Source of the DNA: Odiellus spinosus
Taxonomy: Eukaryota > Arthropoda > Arachnida > Opiliones > Phalangiidae
Assembly (NCBI GenBank): GCA_963920705.1
Contig: OY987234.1
Span: forward strand, 22,153,794-22,217,793
DNA: 64,000 bases
Reading direction: 5' to 3'
A model generated the notes under the pieces. The model made no database searches. It saw nothing but the letters and a program-made list of their open reading frames with translations, and was not told the DNA's origin. Shown one piece after another: positions 34,156-44,281 of the stretch. How positions within the stretch are numbered: the stretch's first letter is position 1; every line of letters begins with the position of its first letter. Position numbers and translations under genes: made by a program.

Positions 34156-34645
34156 TGCCATTTTAAGATAGGGGTCATTTTTGGATTTTTTTCTCGATTT
34201 CTATCAGTGGCGGAATAATCTTTAACGAGTGGCTCATGTCAAATTTATTATTTTAAATTAATCTAGGGAATGTCTTCTTTCTAATGGTGCAATCGGTTTA
34301 TGCCTAGGAGGTCGTGGAGAAAAGTTAGGGCCATTTTAAGATAGGGGTCATTTTTGGATTTTTGCTGGATTTCTATCAGTGGCGGAATAATCTTTAACGA
34401 GTGGCTCATGTCAAATTTATTATTTTAAATTAATCTAGGGAATGTCTTCTTTCTAATGACGCAATCGGTTTACGTCTAGGTTATAATAAAGAAAAGTTAC
34501 GGCCCTTTCAAGATAGGGGTCATTTTTGGATTTTTGCTGGATTTCTATCAGTGGCGGAATAATCTTTAAAAAGTGGCTCGAATGTCAATTTATTATTTTA
34601 AATTAATCTGGGGAATGTCTTCTTTCTAACGGCGCAATCTGATAA
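34156..34645. repeat. 172-bp tandem repeat, nearly three units
   Basis: Units start at GCCATTTTAAGATAGGGG (34157), again at 34330, and as GCCCTTTCAAGATAGGGG at 34502, giving periods of 173 and 172. Shared blocks include TCTATCAGTGGCGGAATAAT and AATCTAGGGAATGTCTTCTT. The third unit is cut short near 34645. The period is in the range of nucleosome-scale satellites. Confidence 0.95.
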
Positions 34646-36379
34646 TTACTCAGAAACATCAAAAAAAAAAAAAATAGGATTTTATAGGAATTATAGAAAT
34701 ACTAACTTAATTTAAACATTAGGAATTAGTTATAAAATTACAATCTTCAAACAAATCGGTTTAAAAAACAATTTTGGGTTTTAAACCTCGAGATGAAAGA
34801 GGAATAAGAAAGCGTCGAAGAAGGAAACAATGGAAATCCGGATGAAATATTTAAATACAAGGCGGTCTAATGGGTTATCTCGGTATACTATTAGTAGATA
34901 AAGAAAAAAACCGAGCACCCTTTGATACAATATAATACGTACAAAAGTGGGAGGGTTATTTATAAAAACTTATCTATATTTGAAAAATATAAAAAAAAAT
35001 TAAATAAAAATGAAATGTAAGCGTTGCATATCGTAATGATTCTTGGCAGGAAGAAAAACGGGAACGCCTCCTCTATCCGGTCTAACCAAAAAAAGAAAAA
35101 AAGCAGCGTTTGCCCATCTATTTCTACAAAACTGAGCAAAGCGCGTTACGTTATCAAGAGAGGGTGAAATGTTAGTCAAATTACAATTCAATCTTCGATC
35201 ATTTTTGAACAATTCGCGGAGAAAAAAAGAGCCTGGAATTATTACTGTTCAAACTAATCAATAACTTTCCGCATTCTAAACATAATGGTATTTTTCTCAG
35301 TCTAGGATTGAATGGAACTGGCATCCAGGGCCAATTTACCGCATTTTGGGGCCTTAATTTATAAAATTTGGTTAATTTTCACGGTATAAAATCGGCCCAA
35401 TCATATTACTTCAATCTTCAACAGCGCTATCACGATAGAGTTTAATTAAAAACGTAGCTAGATGGCGTAAGTAACGCCTACGGAATACGTTGGATTCATC
35501 TGATTGGTTTGATTTTCAAAATTAATCAAACTTTAAAATTTAAAACGTGTCTAAATATTAGGAAAAAAAATTTCGAATACTTTTTTTGGCATCCAGTGAT
35601 TATGAAAATAAAATTTCCCTTTAAATATATTCTATATAAGAAAAGCGTTTCACTCTCTCTTTAAAGTATGCGGCAGTTGGACAATTTTTCTAATTTTTTT
35701 CTTATTTTCTGTTCAGAAGTTATTTTTTTCAACTAGTCATTCAAAATGATTTTTCCTTTTTTTTTTTTTTTAATTCAATCTTTTTCCGGTCATCAGCCCT
35801 ATTTTCGAAGTTAAATGTTACACTCCAAAGAGAAACGTCAGTTTTTAAAAAAGTAGGAAAAAAAAAAAAAATGTTTAATTGCTACTTTCGGGACATTTTT
35901 TTTTTTTTTTTTTTTTACGAAAGCTGATTCTTTAGACTGTAATTATATTAATAATATGTCGCGGCTTGACTTTCATACGCGGTGGAGACTTAAGTCATCA
36001 AGAAAAGAAGCCTTAAAATCGATCCGTTTCACCTTTTAAACACCGCTGTTTGACGGAGAAAATTAAGCTCTAAGGGGGGTGTTAACCCAAATCATTGGGC
36101 GGGTTTTTAACCACGAAAAATCAAGTCTTAATACAAGCAATTGTCTACGTCAGACATGTTTTGTTCGTCTATTAATAATTGCGGAGTTCAAAATGTAACC
36201 TCAACTATATTTAAATAGTCGAAAATATGAATATAGGCGTAGGACCAGTTGAGTCACGGTTCGACTTGAAAATTATCTGGAAGGGGCGCTAAGTCGGAAG
36301 AAAAAATGGCTCGCGTAGTAATAGAAAATAAGGAGGAAATGGGTTTCAAATAATGGTAAGAAAAAACTAACTAATCCTC
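34646..36379. other. Non-coding region with long A and T runs
   Basis: T/A homopolymers occur at about 35757-35771, 35858-35870 and 35899-35916. No gene was recognised. Confidence 0.5.
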
Positions 36380-36640
36380 GAAATGAATTTTCCTGATTTT
36401 TCCAGGTTTTCCATGACCATTTTTTAATAATCTCCCTGACCATTTTTAAATAAATAAATTCCCTGACCATTTGCCAATAAATTCCCTGACCATTTGCCAA
36501 TAAATTCCCTGACCATTTGCCAATAAATTCCCTGACCATTTGCCAATAAATTCCCTGACCATTTGCCAATAAATTCCCTGACCATTTTAAAATAAATTCG
36601 CTGACCATTCCTGACCATTTTCAATATTGAATTCCGTATA
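36380..36640. repeat. 23-bp array, TTCCCTGACCATTTGCCAAT type
   Basis: The unit is TTCCCTGACCATTTGCCAAT plus AAA. About six near-perfect copies lie between 36445 and 36590, flanked by diverged ones. Minus-strand frames (GNLLANGQGIYWQMVREFI) are repeat artefacts. Confidence 0.95.
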
Positions 36641-37040
36641 ATTTAATTTTGCTCACTGACTTTCACCCCTGACCTTTTGGGGTCCATTTTCAATTTCCCT
36701 ACCTTTCCCTGACCTTTTGGTGTCCATTTTCAATTTAACTAACTTTCCCTGACCTTTTGGGGTCCATTTTCAATTTCCCTAACTTTCCCTGATCTTTTGG
36801 GGTCCATTTTCAATTTCCCTACCTTTCTCTGACGTTTTGGGGTCCATTTTCAATTTCCCCAACTTTCCCTGACCTTTTGGGGTCCAGTGTCAATTCCCCT
36901 GACCTTTTGGGGTCCATTTTCAATTTAACTAACTTTCCCTGATCTTTTAGGGTCCATTTTCAATTTCCCTGACCTTTCCCTGACCTTTTTAGGCCCAGAT
37001 TCAATTCCCCTAACATTTCCCTTAACCTTTTCCAGATTGC
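36641..37040. repeat. 40-bp array, CCTTTTGGGGTCCATTTTCA type
   Basis: The unit is about CCTTTTGGGGTCCATTTTCA followed by ATTTCCCTAACTTTCCCTGA. It is repeated eight to nine times with point changes (GTC/GTG, ACC/AAC) and one shortened unit near 36885. It directly continues the 23-bp array and shares the CCCTGAC word with it. Confidence 0.95.
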
Positions 37041-40000
37041 GTCCGAACCCTGTTAAGCTATATATTAAATTACATTTTAATATTGCTCCGTTTTCCATTA
37101 AAAAACGAATTTTCCTATATGTTAATCTTCTCCGTTAAACACCGATGTACGCGTATATGATAATGATAGTGAAACTTGGGAAGATATTCGGAATATTGTA
37201 CAGTTAATTCCCTGGGCAATATGATGGGCGGTTTTTATATCTTAAGCACGTATTTCTGTTCATGGAAATTTTGTTAAGGGAATTCAAATTATCTCGTAGA
37301 ATAGAATAGAAGAAAAAAAAAGCCACGATTCTTGAATTTTTTCCAACACGATAATAGAACACCGAGCGATGCTTAAATATCGACGTGACAATAGAACCAA
37401 AGAGAACCCAATTCAGACTCGTATAAGGGGTGGGATATCAACTAATACCGGGTTAATATACGGACATTCAAAAGGATAATGAGACTGGCAACCTTTTAGA
37501 CTCCAGAGAAGAATTTTAAATTTCCTCGGAGCGACCCCGTTTTTGGCACGATTTGAAATCATGTTCATATTCGGATCCCCTAGGGTCCACTTCGCGACTA
37601 TAGTTATAATGGATATTATCATTAAACGATGAGATAATTGTAATATTACGGGATTAATATTCTTTAGCGTTCAGTTTTATATTCTTGAATTAGACTCCAT
37701 CAATCTCTGAACATGTTTCACGCACCATCAACATTAAAAGCTCCCCAAAACAGCTTTAAATTTACTACGGGTCACGTGACAAAAGCTTTGTTATTAACAA
37801 ATAAAATAATTAATACGGTTGACTACCACTTATGGGTGTATCTACATATTCTATTTAAACTGACGTCAAAAACTTAACCACGCCTCCCCCTTTTTTTCGT
37901 GCGTATAGAAGATGCGCCGAAAAACATTTTTCATAAAGCGCGGGTTTACTGAAGCGAGATTAAAGTATAAAGATAAGATATACAAAATAACATTTCGTTA
38001 GGAGAAAAACTTCGTCTGATTTTATAAAGTTCAAATGAAACTAAATAAATTATGGTTAAGCCCCTGTAAAAGTGTTTCAGCCTTCGCGCTTCCGTGTTCA
38101 GGGTGAAGCCTAACCTATTGCACCTTTCTGCAACAAAGTTATGGACATTGTAAATTGTGCAAATCTACAAAAGCTGGCTAATATTAAGCCTAATTATAAA
38201 CGTTAAATACTATTCGCAATAAAGCTTTATATTCTTAATCCTAGTTTAAGCTAGACCCTGTAACACGAGTAGAACTGTTCATAATTCTCATTCGGGTTTC
38301 GTCTGGACTTTAAACAAAAAGAATCAACTTTGGCAAATAAAAGGAATTTGAAGAAAACAAGTTTTTGAAGTATTTTATAATATCAGCGTAAGTTACTCGG
38401 AGCGGAAAGATTTTAATCTGAAAGTGTATTTTTAAAAAGTCAAATTATTTTCCCTTTTTTTATTTTTCCGCCAGCATTAAGGCTCGATAATAATAGAACT
38501 GGAGATTATACGGCGCAATTATACACCACGTTGAACCCTAACTGGAAAAAGTAGTTCCTAAACTAGGTAGTTTCTTTTTCGCGGCTTTCTTTTTCGGTAA
38601 ACGGGGAATAAAAGGAACCGCGCGTGAAATTTGGGCATGACCATGAGGGGCGAATTGAAGAGATGATCTCGATATTTAAGGCCGCCGCCAATTTCGAATA
38701 GAAGAGCGAAAGAGAGCTAGAATAATGAAGAGAAATGCCCCCAGGCTGTCGTATCATTGATGCCGCGTGTGCTAGCTCGGGAGCGAAACCTAGCTATAGG
38801 GGTTGCCAAATGATGAGGGGAAAAAGAACCAAAATCGTGATCTAACTACAGATTCGAACCACACTTGAAAGGGACGATGAAACGAACCAAGTTACAAAGA
38901 TCTATGAGTAAATTATAGGACAAGGTTTTCATTGGTCCGTACGTATTAATTCAAAGGGTTGAAGACATACGTCAGAGATGTCTATCTCTCACCTCCCTAG
39001 GACCTAGCTCCCCTAGTAAAGGGGTTCCATGACGTCAGGCTTTCTTTCCCCCTTGACGCTACGCTGTCTCCCTATTGGCTAATTCGAATATCCAATTTAA
39101 CAGGATCACCCAGTAAATTTTCACTATTCAAATTCAGCCTGGAATGACTCTGGCTCGATTCTCCGCCGTAATTAAATTTATTTTTAAAATTAAATGACGT
39201 TATATTAAAGTAAACCTAATTGTAATTGTGGTTATCGAAACCTTTTTCTTACGGCTGGCTATACTTATTACGTTTTGTTACTCATATTAATCTATTAATA
39301 ATTAATCCATTATTAATAGTTAGAATTTCGTTAATCCCAGCTCGTGTCCAAGAAATTATTTAATTAATTTCATACATAATTATGTCCTTGATCTAAATAT
39401 TTGATTTTCTCTCTCTCTCTCTTTCTCAGTTTAATTATTTATTTCACTTTCCCTTTAGAAGCGTGAATTATAAGTATCGGAATAATGGCCCCCCCTCCCC
39501 GGTTACTAGATATGGTTATCTATTCGTTTAGGGACTCTCGTTTAGGACAATTTTCTATCAAAAATCAGGAACGTGACGCTGATTCTTGATTGAAAATCGC
39601 GTCGTTTTTCACAGCCTTAATCAAGTGCACGCAAAACGTAAGAGTGAATAATGGCATTTAAATGATTCTCAAGACCATTATATTACGAAAGTAACAAATT
39701 TCGACTAAAATTAACGAGCCACTCAATTTTAACTTACACCCCATCACCTTCTATTATACCTCACACCGTCCAATCATTTTATAACACTTTTTTCCAAAAA
39801 CAAGAAGATATTAAAGCTTTCTTCTTTTGTCGAGGTTCGTTAACTTTGACAAATATTTGTATATTACATATTTTTTTTTAATGAAGAAATTGTCTATCTT
39901 CAAACATTATTCGCGACACGTTTGCTACGTGAATTCACGGTTGGAATCTTAAACATCTTGTTTTAGAAATATTTGTTAAACTAGCGGTGTCTTTTCGCCA

Positions 40001-40050
40001 ATAAAAAACTTGTTAAACACTCAACTAGACAATATGGTGAAAATTGGCTT
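37041..40050. other. Non-coding region
   Basis: It holds a reverse copy of the dispersed repeat at 38063-38132 and an interrupted CT run near 39410-39425. The minus-strand frames at 37413-37622 and 38563-38757 have no recognisable features. Confidence 0.5.
38063..38132 (-). repeat. Short dispersed repeat, GGTGCAATAGGTTGGGCTTC type, copy 3 (reverse)
   Basis: In reverse complement it reads GCAGAAAGGTGCAATAGGTT, then CTTCACCCTGAACACGGAAG and CACTTTTACAGGGG. It matches 14951-15024 and 21084-21152. Confidence 0.8.
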
Positions 40051-40500
40051 CTCGACCATTGGACAGAATTCCATTGGACAGAATCCCATTGGGCAGAATC
40101 CCATTCGATCCACAATCCCATTCAACCGATACGTTTTCGTAAACCAGAATCCCATTCGACCGAATCCCATTCGACCGTCAATCCCATTCGACCGTCAATC
40201 CCATTCGACCGACGTTCACAATCAGAAGTCCATTAACACATTCTAACCTAACCTAACCTAACCTAACCTAACCTAACCATTATCGGCTTAAATTCATCGG
40301 GACGCCCTTTTTAGTTTCGGCCCAATGGGAAATTCGGTCTATGGGGGATTCGGTTCAGCGGGATTCGGTTCAGCGGGATTTCGGTTCAATGGGAATTCGG
40401 TGCATTGGGCTCGGTCGGCCAAGATTCGGTTGATTGGGACTATTTATTTTTTATTTCGGACCAATGGGAATTCGGTCCAATAGGATTCTATTCAATGGGT
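40051..40500. repeat. Inverted ATTGGACCGAAT-type arrays around a telomere-like core
   Basis: The left arm (40051-40215) is built of CCATTGGACAGAAT, CCCATTCGACCGAAT and variants. The right arm (40317-40500) carries the opposite orientation: CCAATGGGAAATTCGGT, GGATTCGGTTCAGCGG, CCAATGGGAATTCGGTCC. Between them lies the CCTAA array. The open frame 40010-40246 (IGQNPIGQNPI) is repeat-derived. Confidence 0.85.
40243..40278. repeat. Interstitial TTAGG telomere-type array, 7 units
   Basis: Seven perfect TAACC units lie on the + strand, which is TTAGG-type on the other strand. TTAGG is the ancestral arthropod telomere repeat. It lies between the inverted arms described for 40051-40500. Confidence 0.9.
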
Positions 40501-40599
40501 ATATACCAAACATTGGACCAATAAAACGTGTTTCAGCGTTGTTTAAGATTCAAGTTTCGGAGCAATACGAACGGTTAAAGGTAGAATTAAACCATTTTC

Positions 40600-40797
40600 G
40601 TTAAAATAGGCCTAAACCACCAAAACTAGAAATAAATTAAAAACTTACCAGGAAAATAGGCTTAGCTGGATTCACGGATATCCTAAGTTTATTCGCATTG
40701 ATGGATCCACGACCAATCGAATGTTATTAGAACTTGGATGTCTCGTAGAGATCTCGCCTGATTGACAATAAAAAATTATTTGTTAGGTTGCATTCTC
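40600..40797. repeat. Partial family C element
   Basis: AAATAGGCCTAAACCAC, CTAGAAATAAATTAAAAACT, TACCAGGAAAATAGGCTTAG and the right end TTAGGTTGCATTCTCAC match family C. The outer left end is missing and the right TTAA is mutated (CTTCAA). Confidence 0.75.
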
Positions 40798-40896
40798 ACT
40801 TCAACGAAATAAGATATTACTACCAAAATTAATTTTAAAATAATTTAAATGAAACCACGAGTGAAAGGTTTTAGATAATACAAATATTTCATTTAT

Positions 40897-41048
40897 TTTG
40901 ACCCTCTCCAAAGGGTGTAGGCAACCACAGAATAAGAGAGGCAAAGGGGGATGAAACATGGGCGTTATTGCGCATGAGCTAATAATCCCCTTTACAGGCG
41001 TGATTCAGTGGGTTGCATAACCCCTTTAGAGGGGGTCAAAATAAATGA
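40897..41048. repeat. 150-bp fold-back with ATTTATTTTGACC ends
   Basis: CATTTATTTTGACCCTCTCC is inverted at GGGGGTCAAAATAAATGATG. Inner GCAACCAC/GTGGGTTGC and CCTTTACAGG-type segments also pair in part. It is likely a small MITE. Confidence 0.75.
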
Positions 41049-42266
41049 TGTCTATTGGCCTGCCATCAACTTTTTATCATTTTTCAATTTTAATTTCTTA
41101 GTAATTGAAACCGTTTAGATTTTCCAGAAATGTAATAGAGCATCATAAATTTAGGGATGTCCCCCATAACTAGCGACTATACTAGCTCCAATGGGAAGCG
41201 TTTCAACCTTATATGGATTAAGGGCCATAAAAAAACTAATGGATTCAAATCCATTTGTCTTATCAGATTAAATGTTTTTCCACGAAATCTTCGAGTTAAA
41301 TGTGTCTAGTTTAAGTTAAGCTAAGAGGACACGATAGAAAATATTTCGGAAGATTTACAAACATGAAGGATAATAGTTCCTGCGCTACATTTAAAATATT
41401 AGTATAATCCCCCCCCCCCCCCCAAAGAAAGACGGGAAACAAAAGATATTTGTCTTAAAGGTCAACTCTTATACGAAAAAATATGAATTCAGACTCATCT
41501 TTAAATGTGGAATTTTTTAAAATAATACACAAATTTCATCCGATACGTTATGAGAGTTGATCTTTAAATATATTTAACGTGTAAACATTTGGTAAAGACT
41601 ATTAAGGAACGAAATACATGTAGACATTACGCGGAGAGAGCTCGGACAAATAAAACATTGTATACATTGTCCTAAGTACAGTATAACTTTAGTTTCCCCC
41701 CCTTCTAACTTTGTGTCAATATCATTTTTCTAATAAAAGCTAAACAGGGCTTACGTAAACTACAAGGAAGAATTCAGAGTAGCGGCTTCTTCTTCGCAAA
41801 AATTCGATTTCCGATAAATATATATATAACTTGTTGTAATAAATAAGAACGTAATATTTTCCTAGAACAATCTTTAACTATATTGCTTGATTTGTTGTAT
41901 CGTTTCTATCTGAACAAACAAAGTATAAAAATTTGTTTCCCTTATATTTTGATTGTCCCGTATGATTCGTATATCAAGTGGACTTTCGTTACAATATTTT
42001 AACTCGAATTAATTTAGTAAAATCTTAAAATATGTTAATTAAATTTAAAAAACACGTTTATATTCTCAATTCTCTAAGAAATTGTTAATCTTATAAATCC
42101 TCCACTAAATCTTCAAATCTTTAACAAGGATTAAAATTTAGAATTTCCAATCTCGTACACACATATTGTTTTTTTTTTTAATAAATCAAAGTAATATTAA
42201 TTCCTAAGCCTTGGTTGTACGAAAACGAACATGTATGACAATTTCAGATCATTTTTTCCCTAGAAC
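41049..42266. other. Non-coding region
   Basis: It includes a run of 15 C at 41409-41423. No gene was recognised. Confidence 0.5.
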
Positions 42267-42557
42267 CAAGAAGGATCAGACAAGGAGAGGAAAAGTGGGG
42301 ACGGCGCAGTTCCTACTGCGTCGGCCTAAACTCCCACTCTGGGAGAACGGGGGTAGAGATGTTTCGTGGTAAAATGTTGTCACGTGGGTAAAACGGATCC
42401 TTTATCAGCTTCGTAGTAGCCAACGACGCTAGTGACCACGTGACAACAGTTTACCTCGAGAATTTTCTATCCCCCTTTCCACCCGAGTGGGAGGTTGGCT
42501 CTTCTCTCTCTAACTCAGCGCAGCCCCACTTTTCCTCTCCTTGTCTGATCCTTCTTG
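42267..42557. mobile_element. Family A MITE, copy A4 (291 bp)
   Basis: The ends CAAGAAGGATCAGACAAGG and CCTTGTCTGATCCTTCTTG are exact inverse copies, with duplication CTAGAAC at 42260-42266 and 42558-42564. It is in the GAAGG subfamily with A2. A central segment (CAGCTTCGTAGTAGCCAACG) differs from the GAGACGCGCTAGC of the other copies. Confidence 0.95.
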
Positions 42558-44165
42558 CTAGAACTAAGGTGAACAAACTGATCTGACCAAGTTCCAAAAA
42601 GTTTAATGGTCAAAACTGAAATCAATGTACTGTCCAAGCTGCGACACTGCTCCTTAATGATTTAGACTATTCGTGTGATAGAAAAACAGTTTTTCCAATA
42701 TAGAAATACGTTCTTTCCAAGATTGCAAACTGAATATAACAAAGCGTGTGCAGCGGGGGTTTAGCGTTATTACGCAATCCTGTTATATTAGTAATACCCT
42801 GGCTTTAAACTTAACCTCTAAGGTCAACGGGGATGCTACGAAGGGGGTGGGAGCGACGGCGCCAACTAATATCCGTATAATATAGCGAGGCTGTAAAAAT
42901 AAAGGGTGGGGGCTCTCGGGAAGGTGATCTTTATTAGCCTCGTAAATGATGGGCACCCTCTTACATAACGCTCAACCGCGGCCCGGCTGCCAGGGGTTCA
43001 CTTTTTAAAAAGGGATGGTGAAACATTTATTTACCCCAAAACTATAACTAGCAAAAACCCGCGAATTTTCCTAAAAATTGTTAAATTTTTAACTCGAAAT
43101 AATTTTATTTTTACCGCCTAGATAGCTTCCCACAAAATTTAATAGTTACGGACGTACATACATTGTAAATTATTATATATTTTTAAGCAATCTAAATTTA
43201 TTTCTATTTTAATATTGGTTTGATATATTTTTTTTAAATTTATTAGGCCTATTTGCCAGCCTTTATTCTTCCTATAACCTTTGACCTCGAGGTGTTTTTT
43301 TAATCAGATTTAATCAAAACACTTTGTTTTAATCAATACGCTTTTATACATAACATATCTGCAAAAATAAATAAAAATTCTAGGAGGATTACCTCATCGA
43401 AATGGATTTTTATTGGCTATCTGTTTAAATATATTTAGATTCAATTTCAGTCTCCCTTTAAATCGAAAAGCCTTTTTAACCTCATACACGCGTCGCGTGG
43501 AAAGCGCATACATAATCATAACCGATTTCAAAATTCTAGACGATATCTCATCTCAAAAGATAAGTACTATTTTTATTCTTAATAAGGATTAACATTATGT
43601 ATCACTACGCTTTATCTTATCCAGTTATTCGATTCATCCCACTCTCAACCGATGAGGATGGAAAGCGAGCCGTATAGGATGAAAGAGGATGGAAGAGGAG
43701 GCTAAGAGAGAGAGCGTGGAGATATAATAATGACTGCTAGAGGATAATTTCACGGTAGAACGCCTTTGATAAGTTATGGCTCATTTAGCAAACCTTATAT
43801 AGAAACGTCCAGTCCTCCCTTTTATCTAAGCTATAACGCGCCTTCTGGGATAATATTGATCAAGGGGATTCAAAAAAAAAAAAGAACTCTCCATCCTCCT
43901 CCTACAACGAGAAGAGCCAATCACTTCTAGGAGGTAAACTATCGTAACTCGGAAGCGGATAAACGAAGCTATACTGACGGTCACGTGATATCCATCGTAC
44001 TTCAACACGGATTATGGATTTTCCAATTTTTATTTTAACTCTTTGAGAGATTTGGAAGAAAAAAGAAATCAGAGCTAGACCCTGCAGTTTGTAGATTGCC
44101 TATTTTCATTATTTATTTTTGAATATATTTATGCCAATTTAAATCTAATTATTATTTTAAAATAA
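42558..44165. other. Non-coding region
   Basis: Diverged family C interior sequence (TTTATTTCTATTTTAATATT to TTATTAGGCCTATTT) lies at about 43195-43252. Otherwise nothing was recognised. Confidence 0.45.
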
Positions 44166-44281
44166 CTTAATTTTTAATCGATTCCTTGTCGTTTAAACAA
44201 AACCCTAAAATTATAAATATTAAACTAGGAAAATAGGCTTAGCTGGAATTTTTTGTAAATTTTGTTGGTTGCATTCTCCCT
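44166..44281. repeat. Internally deleted family C element
   Basis: AATTTTTAATCGATTCCTTG, CTAGGAAAATAGGCTTAGCT and the right end GGTTGCATTCTCCCT followed by TTAA (44282-44285) match family C, with the palindromic core missing. Confidence 0.75.

Noticed and set aside
36273..36624. GNLLANGQGIYWQMV repeat frames
   Set aside because: They are artefacts of the 23-bp array, open in two frames at once.
38840..38880. tRNA B-box-like GGTTCGAATC on the minus strand
   Set aside because: The flanking bases do not form a T-arm stem and no acceptor, D or anticodon arms could be placed.
40010..40246. IGQNPIGQNPI repeat frame
   Set aside because: It derives from the inverted array words and runs into the telomere-type repeat; it has no start context or domain.
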